Source: Chryseobacterium sp. (GTDB lineage Bacteria; Bacteroidota; Bacteroidia; Flavobacteriales; Weeksellaceae). From it: a DNA stretch of 64,000 nucleotides. The notes beneath the pieces were generated by a model. The model was not told where the DNA came from and made no database searches. It saw only the letters and a list, made by a program, of their open reading frames with translations. The stretch is from the NCBI RefSeq assembly GCF_019236175.1, contig NZ_JAFAJM010000009.1:124001-188000 (forward strand), written 5' to 3'. A program made the position numbers and the translations under genes. This document shows positions 9,116-18,071 of the stretch, in pieces (positions within the stretch are counted from its first letter, which is position 1; each line of letters begins with the position of its first letter).

Positions 9116-9964
9116 TCATGCCAATGCAGTCTCTTTTCTTTTAAAAAGAGGCTGTAGCATATGATAAGGAAAGAATACCACAAGAAGGAGGTAATTGGCA
9201 TTTTCAAAATCCGCCAGTACAAATTTTGCAGTATACATATGAAATACATACAGAAATACCATAAAAAAGGTAAGTAACTTCCTGTTAAATGCGCCAAGAA
9301 AACAAAGAAGCTGTAAAACAATTCCGCCCACAGTAAGCATTACCCATACATTTTCATAGGCATACACCTCTTTTATCCATTCCGGTACCGCAAGATCTGC
9401 CGTCCAATAGCTGTCGTAAGTATTCATCTTTGCAGCATTTTTATCCAGCCATGTCAGTTTATCCGTATGTTTAATAATATTTTTAGCGGTTCCTAAAAAC
9501 TTACTCATTCCGGCCAGCGAATAGGTAACCAGAATTCCCAGATAGAAATATTGTACAAGTTTATAGTCTTTATCTTCCAGATCCCGTGGTAATAAAAATA
9601 TACTCAGGAAATACGCCAGTATCAGGAGATGATTATCATGATGTACTGAGAAATTGGCAGATAATGGCAGGTTAATAATTGCCATTAACAAAAAGATCAG
9701 AATATTCAGCACATAAGATGGTCTAAAAACAGAAGCAATAATACATATGCCACAAGCCACCAAAAGCCCGACAGATAAAAGCATCCCCGGAAATTCCGGA
9801 AATATGATTTTCTGAAGCCAAAATATGGGTTCATAAATTTCCCCGGATCTTTGGCTTAATGCACTCAACTTCACATACTGATCAATCAGCCAGTATATAC
9901 TAAATATTCTTAGGGCATAATAGACAATTTTATAATTGAATATGGTAAGTTGCGGGTATTTCAT
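9116..9964 (-). CDS. HTTM-like multi-pass membrane protein
   Basis: A 282-residue protein with about six to seven hydrophobic segments. The middle (about residues 107-130, VHHDNHLLILAYFLSIFLLP) resembles the conserved core of HTTM / vitamin-K gamma-carboxylase-like membrane proteins, in which a His/Asn-rich loop precedes a long helix. The family's activity in bacteria is mostly unknown. Its start codon overlaps the stop of the upstream gene by one base (TAATG), so the two are translated together. The match is by eye and weaker than a full-length one. Confidence 0.6.
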   Translation of the reverse strand: MKYPQLTIFNYKIVYYALRIFSIYWLIDQYVKLSALSQRSGEIYEPIFWLQKIIFPEFPGMLLSVGLLVACGICIIASVFRPSYVLNILIFLLMAIINLPLSANFSVHHDNHLLILAYFLSIFLLPRDLEDKDYKLVQYFYLGILVTYSLAGMSKFLGTAKNIIKHTDKLTWLDKNAAKMNTYDSYWTADLAVPEWIKEVYAYENVWVMLTVGGIVLQLLCFLGAFNRKLLTFFMVFLYVFHMYTAKFVLADFENANYLLLVVFFPYHMLQPLFKRKETALA

Positions 9965-10395
9965 TACAGCTTAGTAATCAGTTTTTTATTGATCTCCATT
10001 TTTTTTTCGCCAATCTGGTCCGGTTTGTATTTTTCTTTATACAACAGATAACTCTGAAATTCGGGTCTGGTATCTCTGGCAAAAATCAGAAGCTTTTTTT
10101 TATATATTTCCCGGTCTTCATTATTTTCAATCTTCCCTCCGTACATATTAACAATGATTTCTTCATCATTGGCTTCATAAGCTTTCAGATTTGTATTTAA
10201 AATTCTTATGGTATCATGAGCCTTTATTCCGTACAATTTGTATCTTTCAGCAAAAGCTTCTCCTCCACCCGGAACGGTAAACAGCTTCCAGCTGGCAAAA
10301 GGATACATTTCCTTAAAACCTTTTTCTTTGATTACGAGGCTGATCACGGACATTATAAAGGAAAAAAAGAATATATATCGGGTATATTTTTTCAT
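9964..10395 (-). CDS. hypothetical single-pass protein paired with the HTTM-like protein
   Basis: A 143-residue protein with an N-terminal membrane anchor or uncleaved signal (about residues 5-22) and a charged extracytoplasmic part. I recognise no domain. It lies 8 bases after the TrmH-family gene and is coupled to the HTTM-like gene through TAATG. Small exported partners next to HTTM membrane proteins are a recurring arrangement in this phylum, so a complex is plausible but unproven. Confidence 0.65.
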   Translation of the reverse strand: MKKYTRYIFFFSFIMSVISLVIKEKGFKEMYPFASWKLFTVPGGGEAFAERYKLYGIKAHDTIRILNTNLKAYEANDEEIIVNMYGGKIENNEDREIYKKKLLIFARDTRPEFQSYLLYKEKYKPDQIGEKKMEINKKLITKL

Positions 10396-10403
10396 CTGAT
10401 GAT

Positions 10404-11075
10404 TTATAAATTATGATCTTTCTGATATTTTTCCAGAATTTCTTTTCCGCTTCTGATAGAATTTACCGCCCATCTGACTTTCATTTCCAGCAGTTTCTGT
10501 TCATCCAGTTTATAATCAATTCCTGATTTTATAAGTTTCTGTTTTAATTCATACATACAGATTGAAGCGGCCACGGAAACATTAAAACTTCTTGTAAAAC
10601 CATACATCGGAATGGCCAGTGTTTCGTCTGCAAAATCCAGAATTTCCTGAGAAACCCCTTCCATTTCGGTTCCGAAAACCAAAGCAATAGGCTCTGTAAT
10701 TTCATATTCAGGTAGCATTTTAGCATTATTTTCCAGCGAAACCACCACAATTTTGTATCCCCTGTCTTTGATATCCTGAAAGGATTCCATATTGCGGGGG
10801 AGTTTTTCGACATCCACCCAGGTATCCGCGCCTTTAGTTACCCTAAGATTAGGTTCAAAACTATACTCTTCCTGCAAAGCCACAACTTTATGAAAACCGC
10901 AGGCTTCTACAGAGCGTACAATCGCTGCAGCATTCCGGAACTGATAAATATCTTCTACTACAGGAAGCACAAAATCAGAACTTTCTACGGAGAAATGTTC
11001 AATTTTTGCAAGTCTTTCTTCTGTTAAAAACTGCTTTAAATATTCATAAGTTTGCGCTAAATCTTTCATCTGCAT
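10404..11075 (-). CDS. TrmH/SpoU-family RNA 2'-O-methyltransferase
   Basis: A 223-residue SPOUT enzyme. It carries the three SpoU motifs: FRNAAAIVRSVEACGF (motif 1), IALVFGTEMEGVSQEIL (motif 2) and IPMYGFTRSFNVSVAAS (motif 3, with Phe where Leu is usual). A C-terminal helical extension of about 45 residues is typical of TrmH, which methylates G18 in the tRNA D-loop. Other SpoU targets cannot be excluded. It is first in a leftward set with the 143-residue protein and the HTTM-like protein (8-base gap, then TAATG), although no functional link is evident. The Met-Gln-Met start leaves a two-codon uncertainty. Confidence 0.85.
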   Translation of the reverse strand: MQMKDLAQTYEYLKQFLTEERLAKIEHFSVESSDFVLPVVEDIYQFRNAAAIVRSVEACGFHKVVALQEEYSFEPNLRVTKGADTWVDVEKLPRNMESFQDIKDRGYKIVVVSLENNAKMLPEYEITEPIALVFGTEMEGVSQEILDFADETLAIPMYGFTRSFNVSVAASICMYELKQKLIKSGIDYKLDEQKLLEMKVRWAVNSIRSGKEILEKYQKDHNL

Positions 11076-11241
11076 TCAGTTATTTTTTTGTCAATAGACA
11101 GAGCTTACGCTTTCGACTGTAGTCTTAATTTTAATAAAAATTTCACCCTAAGCGTTTCATTCATTTTCAAATCTTTGCAAATTAACGTAATTTTGGGCTA
11201 TGAACCTTGTACAGGCTCAAATTCTTAATTAAAAATAATAC

Positions 11242-12258
11242 ATGAAGCGAAAAGTCCTGCTTATCTATACCGGAGGAACCATTGGTATGGAAAAAGATTA
11301 CGAAACCGGCAGCCTCCGCGCCTTTGATTTTGGAAACATATTTGAAAAGATGCCTGAAATGAAACTCATGGAATGTGAAGTTTTTGTACATCTTTTCGCA
11401 AAACCTCTGGACTCCTCTGATATGGGACCTGAAGAATGGAAAATTATCGCCAACTATATTCTCAAGAATTATAATGATTATGACGGCTTTCTGATCCTTC
11501 ACGGAACAGATACCATGTCTTACACGGCATCTGCATTAAGCTTCATGTTGAAAGGTTTAAGAAAGCCTGTGATCATGACCGGTTCGCAGCTTCCGATAGG
11601 TGATCTGAGAACAGATGCTAAAGAGAACCTTCTGACCAGTCTTTATTATGCCAGTCTTTATGAAAATGATGAGGCGGTTATTCAGGAGGTTGCAATCTAC
11701 TTCGAGTATAAATTGTTAAGAGGAAACAGAACGCTGAAATATTCTGCGGAGTATTTTGATGCCTATGCAAGTCCGAATTACCCTATTCTGGGACAGTCCG
11801 GCGTGCATTTAAATATTATTAAGGATAATCTTTTCCGTTGTGATCCTGCTGTGGAATTTCATGTTGATGAACATATTTCCGAAGATATTCTATTCTGGAG
11901 AATTTTTCCAGGAATGCATTTGAGCCATTTCAGAGAAATTCCGAAGATGAAAGTTCTTATTCTGCAGGTTTTCGGATCCGGAACTATTTTCAGCAGCGAA
12001 AAAACCCAGGAAACTCTTCAGGAAATCAGAAACAACGGAACGGAAATCGTTGTGGTAAGCCAGTGTATTTCGGGAGGAATTTCATTTGGAAAATATGAAA
12101 ACAGTAATATTTTCTCAAGAATCGGGGCTATCAGCGGCAGAGATATGACTGCTGAGACAGCTATTACCAAAGCTATGCACCTGATAGACAACCCTAATTA
12201 CTCCGGAAACTTTGCAGACAACTTCACACAAAGCCTTTGCGGAGAAATTACTGATTAA
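11242..12258 (+). CDS. ansA: type I (cytosolic) L-asparaginase
   Basis: A 338-residue enzyme that hydrolyses asparagine to aspartate and ammonia. The N-terminal catalytic motif LLIYTGGTIGMEKD holds the first Thr nucleophile, and LILHGTDTMSYTASALSFML holds the second Thr-Asp pair. SQCISGGISFGKY lies in the small C-terminal domain. There is no signal peptide, which fits the low-affinity cytosolic type I. The following tRNA gene has its own promoter. An AT-rich region of about 165 bases separates it from the divergent TrmH-family gene. Confidence 0.95.
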   Translation: MKRKVLLIYTGGTIGMEKDYETGSLRAFDFGNIFEKMPEMKLMECEVFVHLFAKPLDSSDMGPEEWKIIANYILKNYNDYDGFLILHGTDTMSYTASALSFMLKGLRKPVIMTGSQLPIGDLRTDAKENLLTSLYYASLYENDEAVIQEVAIYFEYKLLRGNRTLKYSAEYFDAYASPNYPILGQSGVHLNIIKDNLFRCDPAVEFHVDEHISEDILFWRIFPGMHLSHFREIPKMKVLILQVFGSGTIFSSEKTQETLQEIRNNGTEIVVVSQCISGGISFGKYENSNIFSRIGAISGRDMTAETAITKAMHLIDNPNYSGNFADNFTQSLCGEITD

Positions 12259-12274
12259 AAAATTGCAATAATAA

Positions 12275-12305
12275 TTTGGATATTCAATAAAATACTCTAT
12301 TTTTG
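12275..12305 (+). promoter_or_regulatory. promoter of tRNA-Ser
   Basis: TTTG at 12275-12278 and TATTTTTG at 12298-12305 are 19 bases apart. Both elements and the spacing match the Bacteroidota sigma-ABfr consensus TTTG-N(about 19)-TAnnTTTG. The tRNA begins 12 bases later. Confidence 0.75.
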
Positions 12306-12316
12306 CAATCTCAAAA

Positions 12317-12403
12317 AGAAAGGTGTCCGAGTGGTTGAAGGAGCTACCCTGGAAAGGTAGTATACGGGTAACTGTATCGAGGGTTCGAATCCCTTCCTTT
12401 CTG
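12317..12403 (+). tRNA. tRNA-Ser (GGA)
   Basis: A type II tRNA of 87 nt with acceptor stem AGAAAGG/CCTTTCT, anticodon stem CTACC/GGTAG around the loop CTGGAAA (anticodon GGA), a long variable arm and T-loop TTCGAAT. The discriminator is G and the 3' CCA is not encoded. It has its own promoter and terminator. Confidence 0.95.
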
Positions 12404-12407
12404 CAAG

Positions 12408-12440
12408 ATAAAGCGTTGTTTTACAACGCTTTATTTTTTT
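12408..12440 (+). terminator. terminator of tRNA-Ser
   Basis: A perfect 12-bp stem (12408-12419 with 12423-12434) around a TTT loop, followed by a run of T, five bases after the tRNA. Confidence 0.85.
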
Positions 12441-12460
12441 ACAGATTATACGACTCTATT

Positions 12461-12502
12461 TTCTCCACAAAGAGCTCATAAGTTTTCCACAAGTTTTCCA
12501 CA
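12461..12502 (+). repeat. tandem 11-bp repeat resembling DnaA boxes
   Basis: AGTTTTCCACA occurs twice head-to-tail at 12481-12491 and 12492-12502, and a third related copy, TTCTCCACA, lies at 12461-12469. TTTTCCACA fits the relaxed DnaA box TTWTNCACA. The rest of the intergenic stretch to 12663 shows nothing recognisable. Confidence 0.45.
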
Positions 12503-12663
12503 AAAACAATCTCACCGCACACAGACTTCATCAGCCAGCCCGCCAGCTATAAAGGATAAAATAGAAAAATACTGTATTTGAAATAGATTTATGATTGGCT
12601 CATTGCTTATGACCCGCTTCATTTTTCACTACATTAGCACCCAAAAAATACAATTCAACGACA

Positions 12664-13398
12664 ATGCATAAGATACGAACACTTATTCCGGTCCTTTTAT
12701 TTCTAACATTTTTTTTATTTCCCCAATCCATAAAAGCGAGCGCTTACTGGATGGAAATTCACGGATCCGGAAAAGTAAATGAAGAAGTTAAAATCCAGGT
12801 ATGTTACGGTTTTATTGATGATCTCAGCGAACGTCATCGTACTACAGGTCCGGAATTTCAGGAAATCCGGAATTTTAAATTCTTTATTTTGAATGATAAA
12901 GGAAAAAAATCAAAAATAGAATTACAGATCAAAGGCGATCACTGGGAAGGCCGTTTTATTCCTGACCAGGAGGGCTCTTACCGTATTCTGGGACTCAATG
13001 ATCAGCTACCTGTACTTCTCCGATCGAAAAATTCACAGGAAAATGTACGCCCCATCGATCTTATGTGCGGAGCCTATCGTGTCGGCTCTTCTTCTGTTCC
13101 TATGAAACCTGCTCAATTCATGGATATTATTCTTCAGGAAAAAAACGGGATTTATACTGTTTTTCCCTACCGCGACATGAAACCAGTAGAGAAAGGAACG
13201 ACGATACGGATATTCAATCCTGAAAACTGGGAAAAAAATGTACAGACTGATGAAAACCATCAGATTGTTTTCAAACCTACATTGCCGGGGCTGTATGTCA
13301 TCCGTCAGGACTGGTATGACAACAGTCCGGGAGTTTTAAATGATAATGCTTATGGAAAAATACGGTATCGTAATAATTACTGTCTCTGGATCAACTGA
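12664..13398 (+). CDS. DUF4198-like periplasmic protein
   Basis: A 244-residue exported protein. A signal peptide (about residues 1-25, ending near IKASA) precedes a two-lobed beta-rich domain that begins AYWMEIHGSGKVNEEVKIQV. This pattern is seen in DUF4198 proteins, which are related to periplasmic nickel/cobalt-handling domains and often lie beside TonB-dependent receptors. It converges on the siderophore-type receptor gene, which supports a role in metal acquisition or in sensing outer-membrane cargo. No metal site can be named from sequence alone. Confidence 0.65.
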   Translation: MHKIRTLIPVLLFLTFFLFPQSIKASAYWMEIHGSGKVNEEVKIQVCYGFIDDLSERHRTTGPEFQEIRNFKFFILNDKGKKSKIELQIKGDHWEGRFIPDQEGSYRILGLNDQLPVLLRSKNSQENVRPIDLMCGAYRVGSSSVPMKPAQFMDIILQEKNGIYTVFPYRDMKPVEKGTTIRIFNPENWEKNVQTDENHQIVFKPTLPGLYVIRQDWYDNSPGVLNDNAYGKIRYRNNYCLWIN

Positions 13399-13417
13399 AA
13401 CAGGTCATCAAAAAAAC

Positions 13418-13449
13418 AAATATCCCGGATTCTGTAACCCGGGATATTT
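13418..13449 (-). terminator. terminator of the TonB-dependent receptor gene
   Basis: An 11-bp perfect stem (13418-13428 with 13439-13449) lies between two convergent genes. On the minus strand a T run follows it; on the plus strand none does, so it mainly serves the receptor gene. Confidence 0.65.
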
Positions 13450-13467
13450 AGTATCAACATTTATCAT

Positions 13468-15945
13468 TTAAAATTTAAGAGAAACACTTCCCAGGAAACG
13501 GGCCGGAGCCTGTGGTGTTAAACGTACCGACCACGCTTGTTCATTGGTAATATTGTCAAATTTCAGTCCTACCCTGTATTTTGGCTGATCATAGAAAATT
13601 CCCAGATCAAACATCTTATAAGAAGGAATAATGACTTTCGCCGTCTGGGTATTCGTCTGGTAAGAAGAGGAGCCCATATTTCCTCCACCTCCGATTCCTA
13701 ATCCTTTCAGTTTTCCATCAGTAATACGGTAGCTGATCCAGAAATTATACATATTGGCTGGGCCTGATAATGCAGGCCTCAAACCGTTTACAGAAGGATT
13801 GGCATTTGTATATTTACTGTCATTATAAGCATAACCGGCGACAATATTCAGACCGTCAAACGGATTGGCAGTCAGCTCCGCTTCTATCCCCCGGCTCAGC
13901 TGTGTTCCATCCTGAATGGAATAATTGATATCATCAGGATTGGTTCTCAGAATATTATCAACCCGAATATTATAATAACTTAATGTTCCTACAAGCCTGT
14001 GATTGAAAAGATCGGCTTTTGCACCGAATTCCAGCTGATTGGCGTATTCAGGTCTGAAAGTATTCCCGTTGATATCCGTTCCGCTTACATTATTAAACCC
14101 GTTCATATAGTTACCGAATAGAGAAAGTTTATTTTTAAGAATTTCATAAACGACTCCTAATTTAGGAGAAAATGCAGTCTGTCCATAAGGTCCTGTTTGT
14201 GTTCCGCTATTACTTAATCCGCCCTTTATTTCACCGGTTGCAATATCATATACTCCTTTAAACTGGAACCGGTCTACTCTTAAACTGGCCATTACCATAA
14301 GCTGATCCGTAATATTAAACACATCGGAAACATAAGCTGCATACGTATTATCACCGTTATTTTCCTTTCTCATTACAGAAGTTGCTGTAAGTGCGTCAAT
14401 TGTATTACGGTTTACTCTGAAATCTGCTGAAGGATGAACAAAATTAAAAACCTTAGTATTGGTATGATAGCGGTCAAAATGATTGGAATTATTATAATAA
14501 TCCAGTCCTACAACCATTCTGTTTCTGAAACGTCCGATTTTAAAATCTCCGATGAAGTTCTGCTGAATATTAGTGGCAATGAAAGAAGTAGTTCCTACCA
14601 TTACCTGAGCACTCGCTGTTGAGTCTGTTTTACCGTTGATAGCAGAAATATATCCGTTAATGGTAGATCTCGCTCTTGATAATATGGTCTGAGAAGTCCA
14701 GTTTTCTGAGATTTTATAATTCATTTGGGCGAAAATATTCATCATCTGGGTTTCATAAGCCAGGTCATCACTTAAAAAGTTTTTGTAATACGGAAACTTC
14801 ATATCAGCAATAGACTGAATTTTATTTCCTCCTGTATATGGATTAAAACGTACTACCGAAGTTCCTTTTGCCTGATTAAATTCCACATCCAGAAGCAACG
14901 ACAGGCGGTCGGTGATCTGATAAGAAAAACTAGGTGCGATTGCTAAGGAGTTTGTGAAGCCTAAGTCCTGAAAACTCTTCTCAAAAGTCCCTGCAGCATT
15001 AAGCCTGAAAAGAGCAGTTCTGTCTTTATTAATTGGTGTATTAACATCTACAGTCAGGCGGTTATAATTCCAGCTTCCTCCTACATAGCCTACTTCACCT
15101 CCAAAATCATTATACGGCTTTTTAGTCACACGGTTATATACCCCTCCGTAGCTGCTTGCCACACTTTTTCCAAATAAAGTTGCAGAAGGTCCTTTAATCG
15201 CTTCTATACGTTCCAGATTCACGGGATCAATAACTGAAAAAGCAGCACCTGCCACTCCATTCCTGGCATTAGGTTCTGTTTCAAATCCTCTTGAGCGAAA
15301 GGTCACTCTACCCTGATTGGCAATCATCGGTACACCGGCTCCCGGTACATTTTTAGAAATACTTCCCAGGTCTACAGCAACCTGCTCCTGAAACAACTCT
15401 TTGGTAACGGTATTATATACCTGTGGATTTTCAAGATTTTTCAACGGTAATCTCGCTACATATCCACTTTCCTTTTTTGAAAACCTGTTTGTATTTTTCA
15501 TAATGACTACTTCCTGAATAGCCAGAATATTTTCTTTGGTCAGCTGATAATCCAATGTAGTAGTCTCCCCTGTTTTTACTTCAGCCGGAAGACGGATTTC
15601 TTTGCTCCCCAAAATCTGAAACTTTACAGTATAGTTTCCTGCGTTCAGGTGCTCGAATTTGTAGTTTCCTTCATCATCTGTTAACGTCTGACGGTCTGCC
15701 CCCAGTAATGAAACCGATATAGCTCTCAATGGCTGGCCATCAATCATATTTACTTTTCCGGTAATACCACCCTGTATTTCCTGTGCAGACACCAGAGAAG
15801 ATATCAATGAAAAAAGCAGTAGTGAAAGCAGTTTAATTTTGTGAGTAATTTTGATGTTTAAAGGACCGGAAGCTTGTCTTATCCCCATGAGACAGCTACC
15901 GACAACCTGTCTGATCAGGAAGTCATTTTTAGTACATTCAGTCAT
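13468..15945 (-). CDS. TonB-dependent siderophore-type receptor with carboxypeptidase-like domain
   Basis: An outer-membrane active transporter of about 825 residues. After the signal peptide (KLLSLLLFSLISSLVSAQ) comes a carboxypeptidase-D-like regulatory beta domain (about 90 residues), then the plug (VPMIANQGRVTFRSRGF; IEAIKGPSATLFG) and a 22-strand barrel ending in the C-terminal aromatic signature FLGSVSLKF. The plug and barrel are closest to ferrisiderophore receptors of the FhuA/FecA class. I chose ATG 15945 because the open frame further up starts with GTG and covers a promoter-like stretch; an ATG at 15888 is also possible. Divergent from the DUF2490 gene and convergent with the DUF4198-like gene, it is the core of a likely metal-uptake locus. 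Confidence 0.88.
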   Translation of the reverse strand: MTECTKNDFLIRQVVGSCLMGIRQASGPLNIKITHKIKLLSLLLFSLISSLVSAQEIQGGITGKVNMIDGQPLRAISVSLLGADRQTLTDDEGNYKFEHLNAGNYTVKFQILGSKEIRLPAEVKTGETTTLDYQLTKENILAIQEVVIMKNTNRFSKKESGYVARLPLKNLENPQVYNTVTKELFQEQVAVDLGSISKNVPGAGVPMIANQGRVTFRSRGFETEPNARNGVAGAAFSVIDPVNLERIEAIKGPSATLFGKSVASSYGGVYNRVTKKPYNDFGGEVGYVGGSWNYNRLTVDVNTPINKDRTALFRLNAAGTFEKSFQDLGFTNSLAIAPSFSYQITDRLSLLLDVEFNQAKGTSVVRFNPYTGGNKIQSIADMKFPYYKNFLSDDLAYETQMMNIFAQMNYKISENWTSQTILSRARSTINGYISAINGKTDSTASAQVMVGTTSFIATNIQQNFIGDFKIGRFRNRMVVGLDYYNNSNHFDRYHTNTKVFNFVHPSADFRVNRNTIDALTATSVMRKENNGDNTYAAYVSDVFNITDQLMVMASLRVDRFQFKGVYDIATGEIKGGLSNSGTQTGPYGQTAFSPKLGVVYEILKNKLSLFGNYMNGFNNVSGTDINGNTFRPEYANQLEFGAKADLFNHRLVGTLSYYNIRVDNILRTNPDDINYSIQDGTQLSRGIEAELTANPFDGLNIVAGYAYNDSKYTNANPSVNGLRPALSGPANMYNFWISYRITDGKLKGLGIGGGGNMGSSSYQTNTQTAKVIIPSYKMFDLGIFYDQPKYRVGLKFDNITNEQAWSVRLTPQAPARFLGSVSLKF

Positions 15946-16268
15946 TTTTTCAACCTTATTTAAAATGATTATAAATAAAACGCAAAATAACGAAATCACA
16001 AGTTAACCTACAATATTAATTTAAATTATTCTAAATAAATGTTAAAAGTCATATTTTCAAAAATGAAGATTTTCTTTTTTTTCCTAACTTTTTCCTAAAT
16101 CTCTGCTTTATTTTGTCATGTTTTTAAATAGTATTAAAAGAATTTGAATAATTATTGAATGAATAAAGTTTTTAATTTTGTTGTGATAAAATATATTCTC
16201 TGCAAATCTACCTTATCAGTACCCAGATGATTCTGCAGTCCGTTCAATCCACATTGAAGCAGTTGCCT

Positions 16269-17099
16269 ATGAAGTTTAGTATAAAGAAAATATCCGTATC
16301 ATTATTGCTGATGGTTTTTACAGGCATTTCTGTAAAAGCACAGATCAGTCCGCCTGGTCTGGGAGATGCCAATACGGCATTCTGGTCTGCCTTTGGAGTG
16401 AAGCGTACACTGGATTCTTTAGGAAAGAAACAGACATTGGATTATATTGGTATAGGTCGTAAAAGCAGTCCGGATAATGACAACCTGTTTTCCAAGCAGG
16501 CTATTTTCGTGTTTAATCATGAATTTTACCATTCTTTCGCACCTCATCAGCAATACAGCTATGCATTGAGCTACCGCAGGCAGCCTCAGTACGAGACTAA
16601 TGCTCCTTACGAAAAAGAAGGTATAGAACAGGAATTCCGGGCATATGGAAGATATGCCTATACTTTTGATTTTGGAAAAAAATGGAAACTAAAAAATACA
16701 GTCCGTCAGGAATTCAGAAAATTTTTTGATGCCGATTTCAAAAAGGTGGAAGAAGATTTTCAACTGAGAACCCGGATCAAAAGCCAGCTTACCTATAATT
16801 TATCATCGAAAAACAATCAAAAGTTAGCGGTAAGTGCAGAAGCTTTATTTTCAATCAGCCATCTTAATGAGCCGGATCCTCAGTGGACCGCTTTCGGATA
16901 CAGAGAGATGCGTATTGCTGCCTATTATATGTTCAGCATTCCACACTCTCCTTTTACCGTGGATATTGGTTATATGGATGATTTAATCAGAGGAAGCCAG
17001 AGCATCCATAAAGGAGGCGTACATTATCTCGCAGCCGATCTGATCTGGAATATCCCTTATAAAAAGAAAGAAGCTGATAATCAGGAACATCTTGACTGA
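16269..17099 (+). CDS. DUF2490 outer-membrane protein
   Basis: A 276-residue exported protein. The signal peptide (MKFSIKKISVSLLLMVFTGI, cut near KAQ) precedes alternating amphipathic strands rich in Tyr/Phe/Arg, as in DUF2490 proteins, thought to be small outer-membrane barrels of unknown function. The start at 16269 removes 14 upstream codons that would spoil the signal peptide. It shares a roughly 320-bp intergenic region with the divergent TonB receptor, so joint control is plausible. A strong terminator follows. Confidence 0.75.
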   Translation: MKFSIKKISVSLLLMVFTGISVKAQISPPGLGDANTAFWSAFGVKRTLDSLGKKQTLDYIGIGRKSSPDNDNLFSKQAIFVFNHEFYHSFAPHQQYSYALSYRRQPQYETNAPYEKEGIEQEFRAYGRYAYTFDFGKKWKLKNTVRQEFRKFFDADFKKVEEDFQLRTRIKSQLTYNLSSKNNQKLAVSAEALFSISHLNEPDPQWTAFGYREMRIAAYYMFSIPHSPFTVDIGYMDDLIRGSQSIHKGGVHYLAADLIWNIPYKKKEADNQEHLD

Positions 17100-17130
17100 A
17101 AAAAAACAAACCTTCCGGCCTAGTTGTCAA

Positions 17131-17164
17131 AAAAAATCCCAACCGGAAACAGTTGGGATTTTTT
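17131..17164 (+). terminator. terminator after the DUF2490 gene
   Basis: A perfect 13-bp stem (17131-17143 with 17152-17164) with A-run and T-run flanks. It could work in both directions and also lies downstream of the 17222-17917 gene on the other strand. Confidence 0.85.
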
Positions 17165-17221
17165 GTGCGGAAAACCTACAAGATTCTCCTCTGTATAATG
17201 AGTTAAAGTCTGGTGTAAAAT

Positions 17222-17917
17222 TTAATTGCACAAGGTCAGGAACTGACGTCCCATCTGGACCTTACATCTTGCTTCCGCTCTGGAATGCGTGTAGATAGAA
17301 TATTCAAATGCTTTCACCGTTTTCAGTTTCTGATCAATATATTCAGCAATATCCACAACTGAGAAAATAAAATCTCTGTATACCGCCATATTGACCGTTT
17401 GCCCATAATACGGAAGATAAGCTTTCAGAAAAGGAAGCACCTTCTGATGACGGTTGTAGCTGATACAATACCCTACTCCTTCCACAGCGGTGATAATATC
17501 ATAATGATTGATATAATCCAGAATATTTTTGCTTCCTTCCAGAGCATGAGGTGTTTTAGAACAGTATTTATTGATTTTATCTAAAATATGCTGTGCATAT
17601 TCCATCATCGAAATATGTTTAAATTCAAAAACGTGATTCAGGTGTTTCTTAGATGTCCCTTCTTTTTCACAATGAGTACAGAAAGAAATCCCAATTTTTT
17701 CATGATAAGGGAAAAAGCAGTCTTTTATCTCAATGCTAGCATCTGCCTGAATGCTGTCATTTGCAAAATTGTAATAGAGATAAGGGCTATACAAATCAGC
17801 AAGAGCTTTCAGATAATCTATTTCACTGGTATTATGATATTCTTCAAACCATTTTTCAAGATTATGATAATAATGACTTTCAAAGTCTTTAAAATTTAAG
17901 TAAAACGGTAATTCCAT
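17222..17917 (-). CDS. conserved hypothetical protein with a CxxC motif
   Basis: A 231-residue soluble protein with no signal peptide or membrane helix. It is rich in Tyr, His and Phe and has a CTHC motif near residue 80 plus scattered Cys, which could bind zinc. I recognise no domain. The gene stands alone, with a terminator downstream. The coding call rests on its length and on codon use like that of its neighbours. Confidence 0.65.
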   Translation of the reverse strand: MELPFYLNFKDFESHYYHNLEKWFEEYHNTSEIDYLKALADLYSPYLYYNFANDSIQADASIEIKDCFFPYHEKIGISFCTHCEKEGTSKKHLNHVFEFKHISMMEYAQHILDKINKYCSKTPHALEGSKNILDYINHYDIITAVEGVGYCISYNRHQKVLPFLKAYLPYYGQTVNMAVYRDFIFSVVDIAEYIDQKLKTVKAFEYSIYTHSRAEARCKVQMGRQFLTLCN

Positions 17918-18071
17918 AACTCTGTAATTTTGATACTACAAAGCTATTACGGTAATGCGACAAAACTTGACGCAATATATTTTTGTTTTCAGAATCACTG
18001 TGAATTCATGATGATAAAGAATCGGCAGTTCATTTTACTATTTAAAACCTAATCCCTTCACCTAGTTAAGC

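Noticed and set aside
12408..12440. Hairpin after tRNA-Ser considered as an attachment-site repeat
   Set aside because: It is a perfect stem with a T run, fully explained as a terminator. No integrase or direct repeat of the tRNA 3' end is present.
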